36,058 bases of DNA from a bacterium (lineage in GTDB: Bacteria > Hydrothermota > Hydrothermia > LBFQ01 > DSFT01): positions 1-36,058 of the forward strand of contig JAUQPS010000007.1 in the NCBI GenBank assembly GCA_030550205.1, read 5' to 3'. The position numbers and the translations under genes were made by a program. Below the pieces are notes generated by a model, which searched no databases, was not told the origin of the DNA, and saw only the letters and a list, made by a program, of their open reading frames with translations. Every line of letters starts with the position of its first letter. Positions within the stretch are counted from its first letter, which is position 1. This document shows positions 1 to 8,607 of this stretch, piece by piece.

Positions 1-1427
1 AAATCCCATGTTCTGCCACCAAATTAATCTTAATAGGTGAAAACCAATTTTCAAGTGTTCCTTTATTCCTACCACTTAGTATAACTACTTCATTTTTTTC
101 ATATTTAACAAGCTATTTAAGTAAATCTAATAAATCAGCATCTGGTTTTGCTCTCATGGGCATTCTGGAAAACGGAACAAGCGTCCCATCATAATCTAAT
201 AATATAAGTCTTCTTTTAGATTGTTTATAATGCTCAATTATTTTTTCTTTCAATTCTGAATTTAGCAATTTAATGGAAAATTTCTCTTGTTCTTCCTTAA
301 TAGAAATTAATTCTCTTATTAACTCATTTCCCCATCTTACGATATCATATTTCCTTAATCTATCTTGCATTATTTTATTTCTTTTAATTTGTTCTTCAAT
401 TAGCAATTTCAGAAATATCATTTGGATTAACTAATGCGGTTTCGCTTAAAATCAAAACCCCTTTACCATCTCTCTTAGATGCAATAAATTCTTTGGAAAT
501 TAAATTCATTCCATCACGCAATGGTGTAACAAGCATTACATCTATACCAGGTGTCCACTCTATATTTCCAAATTCACCATTTATCTTTCCAACATATTCA
601 TCTATTTCACTTTTTGTTTTTTGATAGCGCTCAACCCCAACCCGCCCTGGAACAACTACCATAATTAAAACAACTTTATTAAAATATTGAGGATTATTCC
701 TTAAAAATATCTCATAAGCTTTCAGTCTATTCAATATACCTTTTGTATAATCAAGTCTATCTATTTCCGAGTTAATTCTTGAACTCTCTCAAAAATTTCA
801 TTATTTTCTAATGCAAGATAAAACTTCTGAAAATTTATACCCATTGGAAATGTCCCTACTTTTATAACCCTATCCTCTGTTAAAATTTTACCCATTTCAT
901 TTCTATAACCCAAGAATCTCAAAACTGTTTGAAGAAAATTTTGAGAATATTCATATGTATGGAATCCTATTTTCTCCAAGAACGTGGCAATAATTGAAAT
1001 GTCTCAAAGTGTGGAAATGGAATATGTAAGAAAAAAATTATTTTAGAATTCCTAATATTCTTTCTTAACATCAAAGGCAAAAGCATTAAATGATAATCAT
1101 CTATTCCTGAGCAAAAATCTCATTTACTTCTACATATGCTTTCCAAAATTCTTCATCCCATTCAACATAATTTGTAAATAAATGAAATAACGGCCATACT
1201 ACTTTATTACAAAAACCATAATAGAACTTATCTATAAGTTTTTTGGATAAAAAAACTGGCAAAGAATTATACTCTTTAAAAAGCTTTTTGGATAAAATTT
1301 CCTTTTGTTTATTATTAAAATCACTACTTGGAAATCCAAGACCTCCAACACTTTTTTTAACTATTAAATTACCATCAACTTCTTCTATGGTTATTGGCAA
1401 TCTATTTGATACAATTAACAACCTCAT
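1..1427 (-). pseudogene. otsAB: Broken fused trehalose-6-phosphate synthase/phosphatase (OtsA-OtsB), continues past window start
   Basis: Five fragments in different frames read in order like one bifunctional TPS-TPP enzyme, which makes trehalose 6-phosphate from UDP-glucose and glucose 6-phosphate and then dephosphorylates it. From 1427 downward I see IVSNRLP, SVGGL, PVFLS and WPLFH (to 1101); after a frame change DYHLMLLP and FLHIPFP (about 1095-985); then GFHTYEY and FPMGI (979-761), DRLDYTKG (about 757), VTPLRDGMNL (about 500), and the phosphatase motif DYDGT plus VAEHG (about 200-10). Frame changes fall near 1101, 980, 761, 396 and 113. Blocks normal in the family are missing at or near most breaks, and also in frame, for example between WTP and DVMLVTP (about 20 residues). 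Small deletions rather than single-base errors therefore explain it. The promoter element (1435-1444) is intact. It is divergent from the YeaH gene. Confidence 0.85.
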
Positions 1428-1434
1428 TACTAAA

Positions 1435-1444
1435 AAATTTTAAA
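1435..1444 (-). promoter_or_regulatory. Leaderless-type promoter element for the otsAB remnant
   Basis: Read on the minus strand, CTTTAAAATTT ends 7 bases before the ATG at 1427. No Shine-Dalgarno sequence fits in between. No clear -35 hexamer is visible. Confidence 0.5.
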
Positions 1445-1463
1445 GTTATAACTTTATATCTAC

Positions 1464-1494
1464 TTGACTTTTTACTTTAAGTCCCTTAAAATTT
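1464..1494 (+). promoter_or_regulatory. Promoter with -35 and -10, leaderless start for the YeaH-SpoVR-PolX operon
   Basis: TTGACT (1464-1469), a 17-bp spacer and TAAAAT (1487-1492) inside CTTAAAATTT form a good sigma-70-type promoter. The ATG at 1503 lies 10 bases after the -10 hexamer, so a transcription start 6-10 bases downstream leaves almost no leader. This is the best-formed example of the recurrent element in the window. Confidence 0.65.
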
Positions 1495-1502
1495 AAAATA
1501 GC

Positions 1503-2552
1503 ATGAACACAAAATGGAAATATCTTAGAAGGTTGTTAAAAGAAAAGCCTAATGTTTCACTTGATAAAACTACAAAAATTCCAAGATTAGTATTACCAAG
1601 ACCATTATATATTTGGGAATTTGATCTTGGAATTACAAAAGGAACATCACCTGGAAGTGAAGATGAGGGAGCGGTTGGAAGAGATGAAATTGTTAAGTAT
1701 TTCCTTTCTGATTTTCAAATTCCTATAATTATTGAAGAGACAAGCTTTGAATTTGATATTAGAAAAGAAGGAAAATCAAAAATTGGAAGAATGAGCCAAC
1801 TTGATATTGAAAGAACATTAAAACAAAAGATGAAAAGATTAGCTATTGAAGGGAATTTAGAACCATCCTCTCTATTTGAAGAACCATTTATTGATGAAGA
1901 TTTAATTTTTAATAGATTTTCAATAAAGGAAACCCTTAGTAAAAAATGCTTAGTAATTCTTGGAATTGATGTTTCTGGATCAATTAGTGATATTGAAAGA
2001 GTTATTGCAAAATCCTTAGTAATAGGTCTTATTCAATTCTTTGGAACAAATTTTGAAACTACTGAATTTTATGGTGTATCCCATGAAGTATCTGCAAAGG
2101 TTTTTGGACCATTAAAAATCCCAAAATCAGAAAATCCATTATATATTCTTGATAGTGAAGATGCTAATCCTATTAGGGAATTTGCAAAAATTCAAGGTGG
2201 TGGAGGAACATCATTATATGATTTTTCAATAAAAGTAAGGAATATCGCAAACAAATATAAAAATTATAGTAGATATTTATTTTATGCAGGTGATTTTTCT
2301 GTATTTTCAAATGATTTAGAAGTTTTTGAAAAAACCTTATTTAGAGGTGATCCATTTCATTTCTATGGCATAATTGTATATGATAGCGAGAGTGCATTTA
2401 ATACATTTTCCTATATTCCACACAATAGCTCAATTTTGTTTATGGGAAGAGAAATAGCAATTTCTAATAATGTTGATACTGTAAATGTTTTACATTGGAT
2501 ATTTAAACATCTTGGAAAGATAGGGAGATTTAACTATGCCCAAAATAGATAA
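1503..2552 (+). CDS. YeaH/YhbH family (DUF444) von Willebrand A-domain protein
   Basis: This 349-residue protein resembles YeaH of enterobacteria and YhbH of Bacillus. These are accessory proteins of the PrkA (YeaG) serine kinase/AAA stress system; their exact biochemical role is unknown. A charged N-terminal region (about 1-145) with SPGSEDEG is followed by a vWA domain. That domain has the metal-binding MIDAS motif DVSGS at residues 156-160 and GGGGTS at 232-237. It is shorter than the usual 400-430 residues. The ATG at 1503 follows the leaderless promoter directly. The gene overlaps the SpoVR gene by 17 bases, the standard partnership, but no prkA precedes it here: the upstream neighbour is the divergent otsAB remnant. 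I infer that the kinase is encoded elsewhere or is absent. Confidence 0.8.
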   Translation: MNTKWKYLRRLLKEKPNVSLDKTTKIPRLVLPRPLYIWEFDLGITKGTSPGSEDEGAVGRDEIVKYFLSDFQIPIIIEETSFEFDIRKEGKSKIGRMSQLDIERTLKQKMKRLAIEGNLEPSSLFEEPFIDEDLIFNRFSIKETLSKKCLVILGIDVSGSISDIERVIAKSLVIGLIQFFGTNFETTEFYGVSHEVSAKVFGPLKIPKSENPLYILDSEDANPIREFAKIQGGGGTSLYDFSIKVRNIANKYKNYSRYLFYAGDFSVFSNDLEVFEKTLFRGDPFHFYGIIVYDSESAFNTFSYIPHNSSILFMGREIAISNNVDTVNVLHWIFKHLGKIGRFNYAQNR

Positions 2553-3963
2553 AAAAATTATTGAAGATTTAGAAGCTCTTGTAAAAGCTCATCATTTAGA
2601 TCCATTGCCTGTTGAATGGATTATACTTGATAATGAAGAAATAGCAGATACAATAATGGGTAGAGTGCCCTATGATATTGAATTTTGGGAAGATGGATAT
2701 GCATATTGGCAACAAAGCTTACTTGAAAGGGATTGGACAAAAAACTATGTAATTGGTGTTCTTGAAGTAATATATGATATGGGGGATTATGCTATTGGAT
2801 TTATTAGAAGTGATATGCCAATTGCTTATCAAATAGCAGTTATTTTACATGCATATGCTCATGCAGATTTATTTAAAAATCACACATTAAAAGCTAAATT
2901 CTATAATCCCATCATATCTTATACTTCCTCTGTAAGCAAGTATAGAAACATTTTAAGAAACTATGAAGAAAAATATGGAATAGATTTTGTTGAAAGTGTT
3001 GAAGATATAGCAGAAATTTTAAGTGAAATATCTTCTTCATTCAGGGAAGGAGAAATTCAACCAAGTTCAATATCTTATAAACCAAGAGAAAGATTTGACC
3101 CCGAAAAGAAAACATTTATTATTGAAGAGCCAGAATATCCAAGTGAAGATGAAGGCGATATTTTATATGCATTGATGTCAATACCTTGGATTGCCCAACC
3201 TATTAGAGATATTATTTCAATTTTTAGGCATAGAGCTATGTACTCTTATCCTATTACACTTACAAAATATATTCATGAGGGTTGGGCAACATTTTGGGAA
3301 AAAACATTATATGTAGAAGCGGTAAGATATATAAATGCAAAAGAATTTATAACTTCAAATTTAATTCCAAGATTTCCTTATATTCCAAAAGAGCATTTGG
3401 AGGAATTTGAAAAAGGATATTTAATATATTTAGCAGAGATTGTAGATATATTATATAAAGTTCTTAGCGACCCATATGCCCTTGGTTATTTATTTTTCTT
3501 ATATAAATCAAGAAAGGGAGAAAATATATTTAAGTATTCAAGAAATCTATTAGATTATCAAGTTTTTGAAATGTTTGACTTTGAAATGTTTTTGACACTA
3601 TTAGAAGAAAGTTTGCCATTTAAATTTTATGACCACATTAAAGAAAATGAAAATATAAAAACTCTTATAAAATTTGCTAATATATTCTGGCTTCAAAGAA
3701 TTTATAAAGGTTATGTTCCAAAAGGAGGAATAAGCAAGGACCTATTTACAATAAATCTTTATTCAAGACCAGAATATGAAATTGAATTTGAAAGGGAAAA
3801 TGAGCCCTTCAAAATAGGAGATAACGTATATCTATATATTCATGACCTCTATATATCTTCTAATGCCACTTATGGCTTAAAAGATACAGAAAAGTTCATA
3901 AGCCAAAGAATAAGAAATTTGTTTGGAATAAAAAAGTTTAAGTTTAACTTTGAAAATGAATAA
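2536..3963 (+). CDS. SpoVR/YcgB family protein
   Basis: This 475-residue protein matches the SpoVR (Bacillus cortex formation) and YcgB (enterobacterial) family in length and in motifs. The hallmark stretch HEGWATFW lies at about residues 247-254, and an N-terminal HAYAHADLFKN block also resembles the family. The family's enzymatic activity is not established. It is normally encoded beside YeaH and the PrkA kinase, and in Escherichia coli it belongs to the RpoS-controlled group. Here the gene overlaps the YeaH-like gene. AGGGAG lies 8 bases before its ATG and supports this start. There are no membrane segments or signal peptide, so it should act in the cytoplasm. The presence of this pair in a presumed non-sporulating bacterium agrees with a stress or stationary-phase role rather than sporulation. 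Confidence 0.85.
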   Translation: MPKIDKKIIEDLEALVKAHHLDPLPVEWIILDNEEIADTIMGRVPYDIEFWEDGYAYWQQSLLERDWTKNYVIGVLEVIYDMGDYAIGFIRSDMPIAYQIAVILHAYAHADLFKNHTLKAKFYNPIISYTSSVSKYRNILRNYEEKYGIDFVESVEDIAEILSEISSSFREGEIQPSSISYKPRERFDPEKKTFIIEEPEYPSEDEGDILYALMSIPWIAQPIRDIISIFRHRAMYSYPITLTKYIHEGWATFWEKTLYVEAVRYINAKEFITSNLIPRFPYIPKEHLEEFEKGYLIYLAEIVDILYKVLSDPYALGYLFFLYKSRKGENIFKYSRNLLDYQVFEMFDFEMFLTLLEESLPFKFYDHIKENENIKTLIKFANIFWLQRIYKGYVPKGGISKDLFTINLYSRPEYEIEFERENEPFKIGDNVYLYIHDLYISSNATYGLKDTEKFISQRIRNLFGIKKFKFNFENE

Positions 3964-5686
3964 TAACCAAATTTTAGCAAAAATTTTTGAAGAAATAGCA
4001 GATGCATTAGAATTTCTTGGTGACAATCCATTTAGAGTAAGAGCATATAGAACTGCCGCAAATGTTTTGGAAGGATTACCAGAAGATATTAGCGTTTATA
4101 TAAATAGAAATGAGAAAATTTATGGAATTGGTGAGGAATTAAGAGAAAAAATTATAGAGTTTTTAAATACGGGAAAAATTAAAAAGCATGAAGAATTATT
4201 AAGTAAAATTCCAAGAGGGATATTTGAAATTATGAAAATTCCATATATTGGACCAAAAACTGCTAAATTATTATATGACTATTTTAATGTTGATAGTATT
4301 GAAAAGTTAAAGAAAGTTCTTGAAAGTGGTCAGCTTTTAAAAATTAGAGGATTTGGTATTAAGAAAATAGAAAATATAAAGAAGGGGCTTGAATTATATA
4401 AAAAGTTAAGTGAGAGATTTGCTATTGGTGAAGTTTATCAAGATATTATAAATTTAAAAAATTATTTAAGTAGTATTGAAGGTGTTGAAAAGGTAGAAGT
4501 CGCTGGCTCTTTTAGGAGATTTAAGGAAACTATTGGAGATGTAGATATTTTAATTTGTTCAAAAAGAGATATAAGTGAAGAGATATTAAAGCATCCAAGA
4601 ATTGTAGAAGTAATTAATAAAGGAGAAACAAAAATATCATTTCTTTATGAGCTTTCAAATCATAGACTAATACAAGTTGATATAAGAATAATAGAAGAAA
4701 AAAGTTGGGGTTCCGCTCTTATGTATTTTACAGGTTCAAAGGAGCATAATATATTAATGAGAGATTTAGCAATTGAAAAGGGTTATAAATTAAATGAGTA
4801 TGGTTTATTTAAAGATGAAATTTATATAGCGGGTAAAACAGAAGAAGAGGTATTTGAAAAGTTAAATTTACAATATATTCCACCAGAAATAAGGGAAGCA
4901 AGAGGAGAAATTGAACTTGCAAAAAATTTCAAAATTCCAAAATTAATAGAATTAGAAGATATAAAGGGTGATTTACAAGTTCATAGTAAGTATTCTGATG
5001 GAGTTATGGACTTTTGGGAAATTGAAGCAGAAGCATTAAAGTTAAATTATGAATATGTAGCAATTACAGACCATTCTAAAAGTTTAAAAGTAGCTGGTGG
5101 AATGGAAACTGAAGATTTAATAAGAAGAAATGAAGAAATTAAAAAGTTTAATAAAAGCTCAAGAGTTAAATTACTTATTTCAGCAGAAGTTGAAATTTTA
5201 AATGATGGAAGTTTAGATTATCCTGATGAGATTTTAAAAGAATTAGATTTAGTTCTTGCTTCAATTCATAATGTTAAAAAGGATGAAGATATTACAGAAA
5301 GATATTTAAAAGCAATGGATAATCCTTATGTTGATATAATAGCGCATCCAACAGGAAGACTTGTTATTTCAAGAGAACCATATAAGATGGATTTAGATAA
5401 AATTTTTAAGAAAGCAAGCGAAAGGAAAATTGTTCTTGAAATTAATGCTCATTATAATAGATTGGACTTAAATGATTTAAATATATTAAAAGCAAAACAA
5501 TATGGTATAAAGTTTTCAATTGGAACCGATGCTCACAATAGAGCTGGATTTAGTATGATTTTATTTGGAGTAAAATTAGCAAGAAAAGGATTATTAACAA
5601 AAGATGATGTGATAAATACATTAAGCCTAAATGAGCTTTTAAGTTATATTAAACTTTGTAGAGAATATAGGAAAAGCAAATTTTAA
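3956..5686 (+). CDS. polX: DNA polymerase X family protein with PHP domain (PolX)
   Basis: This 576-residue bacterial PolX is a gap-filling DNA repair polymerase fused to a PHP domain that in related enzymes carries Mn-dependent 3'-5' exonuclease/AP endonuclease activity. An N-terminal 8-kDa-like region carries FRVRAYRTAA. Helix-hairpin-helix segments (IPYIGPKTA, IRGFGIKK) follow. The polymerase palm has GSFRR and the metal-binding GDVDIL (Asp195, Asp197). The PHP domain from about residue 339 has DLQVHSKYSDG, TDHS, a HPTGR block, NAH and TDAH, so all metal sites appear present. The start chosen is the ATG at 3956, which overlaps the SpoVR stop; a TTG two codons upstream is less likely. It is co-directional with the stress genes before it and the coiled-coil nuclease-like genes after it. 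Confidence 0.93.
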   Translation: MNNNQILAKIFEEIADALEFLGDNPFRVRAYRTAANVLEGLPEDISVYINRNEKIYGIGEELREKIIEFLNTGKIKKHEELLSKIPRGIFEIMKIPYIGPKTAKLLYDYFNVDSIEKLKKVLESGQLLKIRGFGIKKIENIKKGLELYKKLSERFAIGEVYQDIINLKNYLSSIEGVEKVEVAGSFRRFKETIGDVDILICSKRDISEEILKHPRIVEVINKGETKISFLYELSNHRLIQVDIRIIEEKSWGSALMYFTGSKEHNILMRDLAIEKGYKLNEYGLFKDEIYIAGKTEEEVFEKLNLQYIPPEIREARGEIELAKNFKIPKLIELEDIKGDLQVHSKYSDGVMDFWEIEAEALKLNYEYVAITDHSKSLKVAGGMETEDLIRRNEEIKKFNKSSRVKLLISAEVEILNDGSLDYPDEILKELDLVLASIHNVKKDEDITERYLKAMDNPYVDIIAHPTGRLVISREPYKMDLDKIFKKASERKIVLEINAHYNRLDLNDLNILKAKQYGIKFSIGTDAHNRAGFSMILFGVKLARKGLLTKDDVINTLSLNELLSYIKLCREYRKSKF

Positions 5687-5688
5687 AT

Positions 5689-5946
5689 ATGAAGAAGAAA
5701 AGAAAGAATAAGGGCTATAGGGAATTGGAAGAATTAAAACAACTTTATGAAATAAATATAGAAGCTATAAGAGAATTAAGAAAATTAATAGAGGAAGATA
5801 GAAAAAGAGCTAAGGAAGATAGAAAGAGAGCAGAGGAATATGAAAAGCAAAGAGAAAAGGAACATAGAGAAGCAATGAAAAGATTAACAGAGCTTAAAAA
5901 AATAATTTTTGATGGATTAAAAAATAGAAATTATTCAAAGCTTTAA
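5689..5946 (+). CDS. Short coiled-coil protein, internally deleted copy of the next gene
   Basis: This 85-residue, very charged protein is nearly all predicted coiled coil with EEDRKRA repeats. Its first 45 or so residues match the next protein closely, including a 58-bp stretch identical in DNA (5754-5811 and 6025-6082). Its end, IIFDGLKN followed by NYSKL, looks like IILDGFEN of the next protein joined directly to that protein's C-terminal DYSK, with the nuclease domain in between gone. I infer a tandem duplication followed by an internal deletion. It starts two bases after the polX stop. There is no convincing Shine-Dalgarno site, and only a weak AT-rich element precedes it. Whether it is functional, perhaps as a truncated partner of the full-length copy, cannot be told. 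Confidence 0.6.
   Translation: MKKKRKNKGYRELEELKQLYEINIEAIRELRKLIEEDRKRAKEDRKRAEEYEKQREKEHREAMKRLTELKKIIFDGLKNRNYSKL
5754..5811 (+). repeat. Direct repeat copy 1 (58 bp, perfect)
   Basis: This stretch is identical to 6025-6082, 271 bp downstream, and lies at the same place in the coiled-coil coding region of both paralogues. Perfect identity over 58 bp suggests recent duplication or gene conversion. Confidence 0.9.
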
Positions 5947-5951
5947 AATTA
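5942..5951 (+). promoter_or_regulatory. Leaderless-type promoter element for the coiled-coil nuclease gene
   Basis: CTTTAAAATTA overlaps the stop codon of the preceding short gene and ends 5 bases before the ATG at 5957. One base differs from the common TTTAAAATTT. Confidence 0.45.
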
Positions 5952-5956
5952 TCAAT

Positions 5957-6574
5957 ATGAAGAATAAAAGAAGAAGGAATAAGCGTGATAGGGAATTGGA
6001 AGAGTTGAAGCAACTTTATGAAAAAAATATAGAAGCTATAAGAGAATTAAGAAAATTAATAGAGGAAGATAGAAAAAGAGCTGAAGAAGATAGGAAGAGG
6101 GCAGAAGAAGATAGAAAGAAAATAGAGAATTTAACAAAATCTATAAGTGATTTAAATGGCATATGGAGTGATTATGCTGAAAAGATAATTTTAGATGGAT
6201 TTGAAAATGCAGCAAAAGAATATGGATTAGAAATAATACAATTGATTGAAAGGCAATTGATTAGAAGAGGTGGTGATAATTATGAAATAGATGGATTAGC
6301 AATTGGAAAAGATTTTGTAATAGTAATTGAAACAAAAACAAAATTTAGAAATGAAGATTTTGAGCAATTAGAGAATAATTTAAATAGATTTTTTGAGTTT
6401 TATCCTTTTTATAGAGGTTATAAGCTTTATGGGGCAATAGCGGGGATAAGAATTACTGAAAATATAAGAAATTTAGCAGAGAAGAAAGGATTTTTTGTAA
6501 TAGAGCATAAGGATGGAAAGGATGTAAGAATTTTAAATAGCAAGGATTTTAAACCAAAGGATTATTCAAAATAA
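5957..6574 (+). CDS. Coiled-coil plus PD-(D/E)XK nuclease-like protein (DUF3782-like)
   Basis: This 205-residue protein begins with a Lys/Arg/Glu-rich coiled coil (about 1-65, EEDRKRAEEDRKRA pattern). A compact domain follows with EIDGLAIG (about residue 112), a beta strand, and IVIETK. The spacing Asp-x(n)-Glu-x-Lys is that of the PD-(D/E)XK nuclease fold. Similar coiled-coil plus nuclease-fold proteins, often labelled DUF3782, occur in many copies in thermophilic bacteria and archaea, and their function is not known. The catalytic residues look intact, so nuclease activity is possible but unproven. The gene is the downstream member of a tandem pair and has its own promoter element. Its stop is 4 bases from the convergent FTR1 gene's stop. 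Confidence 0.7.
   Translation: MKNKRRRNKRDRELEELKQLYEKNIEAIRELRKLIEEDRKRAEEDRKRAEEDRKKIENLTKSISDLNGIWSDYAEKIILDGFENAAKEYGLEIIQLIERQLIRRGGDNYEIDGLAIGKDFVIVIETKTKFRNEDFEQLENNLNRFFEFYPFYRGYKLYGAIAGIRITENIRNLAEKKGFFVIEHKDGKDVRILNSKDFKPKDYSK
6025..6082 (+). repeat. Direct repeat copy 2 (58 bp, perfect)
   Basis: Partner of 5754-5811; see that entry. Confidence 0.9.
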
Positions 6575-6578
6575 TTTT

Positions 6579-8564
6579 TCAATTATTTTTCTTTATCTCT
6601 TGATGAACTTCTTTAAGGGCATTTTCTAAATTTTGTAAGTGTAAAAGGGCTATGTTTAACTTTTCTGGAACTTCTGAAAAATTTACAATTAAATTTTGAA
6701 ACTTACATATTCTATCTTTTGCATTATTTATATTTTCCAAAATGTTTAAAATTTCCCTTTCTGCAATTTCAATCTCACTAATTAACTTCTCTCTCTTTTT
6801 CTTTTCATTTCTAATAATAATTAAGGCAAAAACTACAAGAATAATAAATATGCTTTGGGCTAATAATGTTTCAAGGGTTGGATATATTCCTAAGAAATCA
6901 ATAGGTGGAATGATATTTAAGCTTGTAGTCGGTATTATGTTTGCTTCTTGAAAACTTCTTATAGCCTGACCAGTAAATATAAAGGAAAGTAAATATAGAG
7001 CTGAACCTGTAATAGGAAAAATTAAATTTAAAGGTAATCTCATTTGAAGTTTAATAATTGCATACGCGATCAAAAGAATCAAAATAGAACCTATTATAAA
7101 TCCAAGAAAAATATAACTTATAGATGTTTTTGGAGTATTCATAAGCATGGCTTGATAAAATAGAACAGTTTCAAAAGCTTCTCTATAAACTGCTAAAAAG
7201 CTTAAAAAGAATATAAAAATCAAATTCCCCTTATTTATTGATGTTTTTAATTTCTCCTTAATATACCCTATCCAAACTTTGCTTTCAGCCTTACTTATAA
7301 GCCAATAAGAAACATGAAATAATACAATCGCAGCCAAAATTCCCACAATCCCTTCAATTAGTTCTCTTGATAATGTTGAAATATTTATAATAAAAACCGA
7401 TATAAACCAAGTTAAAAAACCAAGTAAAATTGCACTTATCCAACCAAAATGAACTAAATATATAGCCATTTTATTTTGACTTAAACTTACAACTGCCAAA
7501 ATAATACCAATTAATATCGCTGCCTCTAACCCCTCTCTAAAAATAATCATAAATGAATTAAAAAATGCCCATCCTCTTGAAAATATACCCCCCTCAATTA
7601 TAGTTCTGGCTTTTTCTAAATCTTGTTTTATAGATGAAATTAAATTATCTATTTCTTTTTCTTTATCCTTTTGTTTTAATAATCCCCTCAGTTGTATAAA
7701 TTTTTGTTCTAATTGTGAAGCAAATGAAAAATCCTTTGCAAATAATTTCTTTTCAATAGGTTCAAAATTCACAAAGTATAAATCTAATGATAAAGAATAA
7801 GCCTTTTCATATTCACCCTTATTATATAAACTCTTTATAAGTTCAAGATTAGTTAAAATTGCTCTAAAATTATCTCTTTTATTTACAAAGTTTTCAATAT
7901 TGGTTCTTATATAAGCAATTTCCTCATCACTATAACCCCTTTCCTTTAATTCATAATCTGAAAGCTTTGAAATTAATGCCAAACTAATAGTATCATCCAC
8001 TCTTTTAACCTTTCTATCTCTATGTTTCAAAGATAATACATAAAAAGCAACATTCCATTTATCTTCATCAGATAAATTATTAAATGATGGCATATTTACA
8101 AGCCCTACATTTAAAACTACCCAAATTCTAAAAGCACTTAAATCATCTCTTTCTAAGAAATTTATAGGTTTTGGTTCTAATTTACTACTTGCAGGACCAT
8201 TCCCATCTCCCTTATCTCCATGACATACTGAACAATTATATAAATAAATTTCTCTACCTGCCTTTAATGAAATCTCATTTTTCGGATATATATTAAGGCT
8301 TGGATTATTCAATACAATTTCTCGAATTTTTAATAATAGCTCTTTAACCTCTTTAACATCAGCCTTTTTCTTAATAAGCTCATGTAAAGCTTTTGAATAT
8401 TCTATAATTGAGCTATCGGATAATTCTATAAGATTTTGAGAAAATTCAATCATTTCTTGATATTCATTATTATCTTTAAGAGCATTTTCATAATCAGAAA
8501 TCATGTAATCAACGATATTTAAAACCTTTAAGGGCTCATTTAAAGTTAGTATTAAAATTAGCAT
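6579..8564 (-). CDS. FTR1-family iron permease with N-terminal cytochrome c domain
   Basis: This 661-residue protein would take up iron across the membrane. The first 90 residues have the periplasmic helical region typical of bacterial FTR1 fusions (VDYMISDYENAL). A class I cytochrome c domain follows, with CSVCHG (Cys111, Cys114, His115) and a possible Met ligand in VNMPSF near residue 158. From about residue 335 there are seven or so membrane helices with the FTR1 iron-binding pattern RExxE in REGLE (343-347) and REAFE (461-465), and a further RELIE at 400-404. A coiled tail ends the protein. The heme domain presumably passes electrons during iron transport, as in yeast Fet3-Ftr1; that is inference. 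I chose the ATG at 8564, because the family starts just before this region and an upstream ATG at 8627 would overlap the E1 alpha gene. The signal peptide is unusually short. Confidence 0.85.
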   Translation of the reverse strand: MLILILTLNEPLKVLNIVDYMISDYENALKDNNEYQEMIEFSQNLIELSDSSIIEYSKALHELIKKKADVKEVKELLLKIREIVLNNPSLNIYPKNEISLKAGREIYLYNCSVCHGDKGDGNGPASSKLEPKPINFLERDDLSAFRIWVVLNVGLVNMPSFNNLSDEDKWNVAFYVLSLKHRDRKVKRVDDTISLALISKLSDYELKERGYSDEEIAYIRTNIENFVNKRDNFRAILTNLELIKSLYNKGEYEKAYSLSLDLYFVNFEPIEKKLFAKDFSFASQLEQKFIQLRGLLKQKDKEKEIDNLISSIKQDLEKARTIIEGGIFSRGWAFFNSFMIIFREGLEAAILIGIILAVVSLSQNKMAIYLVHFGWISAILLGFLTWFISVFIINISTLSRELIEGIVGILAAIVLFHVSYWLISKAESKVWIGYIKEKLKTSINKGNLIFIFFLSFLAVYREAFETVLFYQAMLMNTPKTSISYIFLGFIIGSILILLIAYAIIKLQMRLPLNLIFPITGSALYLLSFIFTGQAIRSFQEANIIPTTSLNIIPPIDFLGIYPTLETLLAQSIFIILVVFALIIIRNEKKKREKLISEIEIAEREILNILENINNAKDRICKFQNLIVNFSEVPEKLNIALLHLQNLENALKEVHQEIKKNN

Positions 8565-8590
8565 ACCTAAATTCTTACTTAATAGGTCGG

Positions 8591-8600
8591 AAATTTTATA
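8591..8600 (-). promoter_or_regulatory. Possible promoter element upstream of the FTR1 gene
   Basis: TATAAAATTT (minus strand, preceded by GC) lies just after the E1 alpha stop and 26 bases before the ATG at 8564. If used, it would give a short leader rather than a leaderless mRNA. Confidence 0.35.
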
Positions 8601-8607
8601 GCCAATT

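Noticed and set aside
113-979. Four short minus-strand reading frames that could be taken as separate small genes
   Set aside because: Their products align in order to one TPS-TPP enzyme, and conserved motifs continue in other frames between them, so they are pieces of one broken gene.
6744-6753. TTTAAAATTT inside the FTR1 gene, and another near 16159 inside pheT
   Set aside because: These lie inside coding sequence without a nearby start codon on the right strand. They show that chance copies occur in AT-rich DNA but are few compared with those at gene starts.
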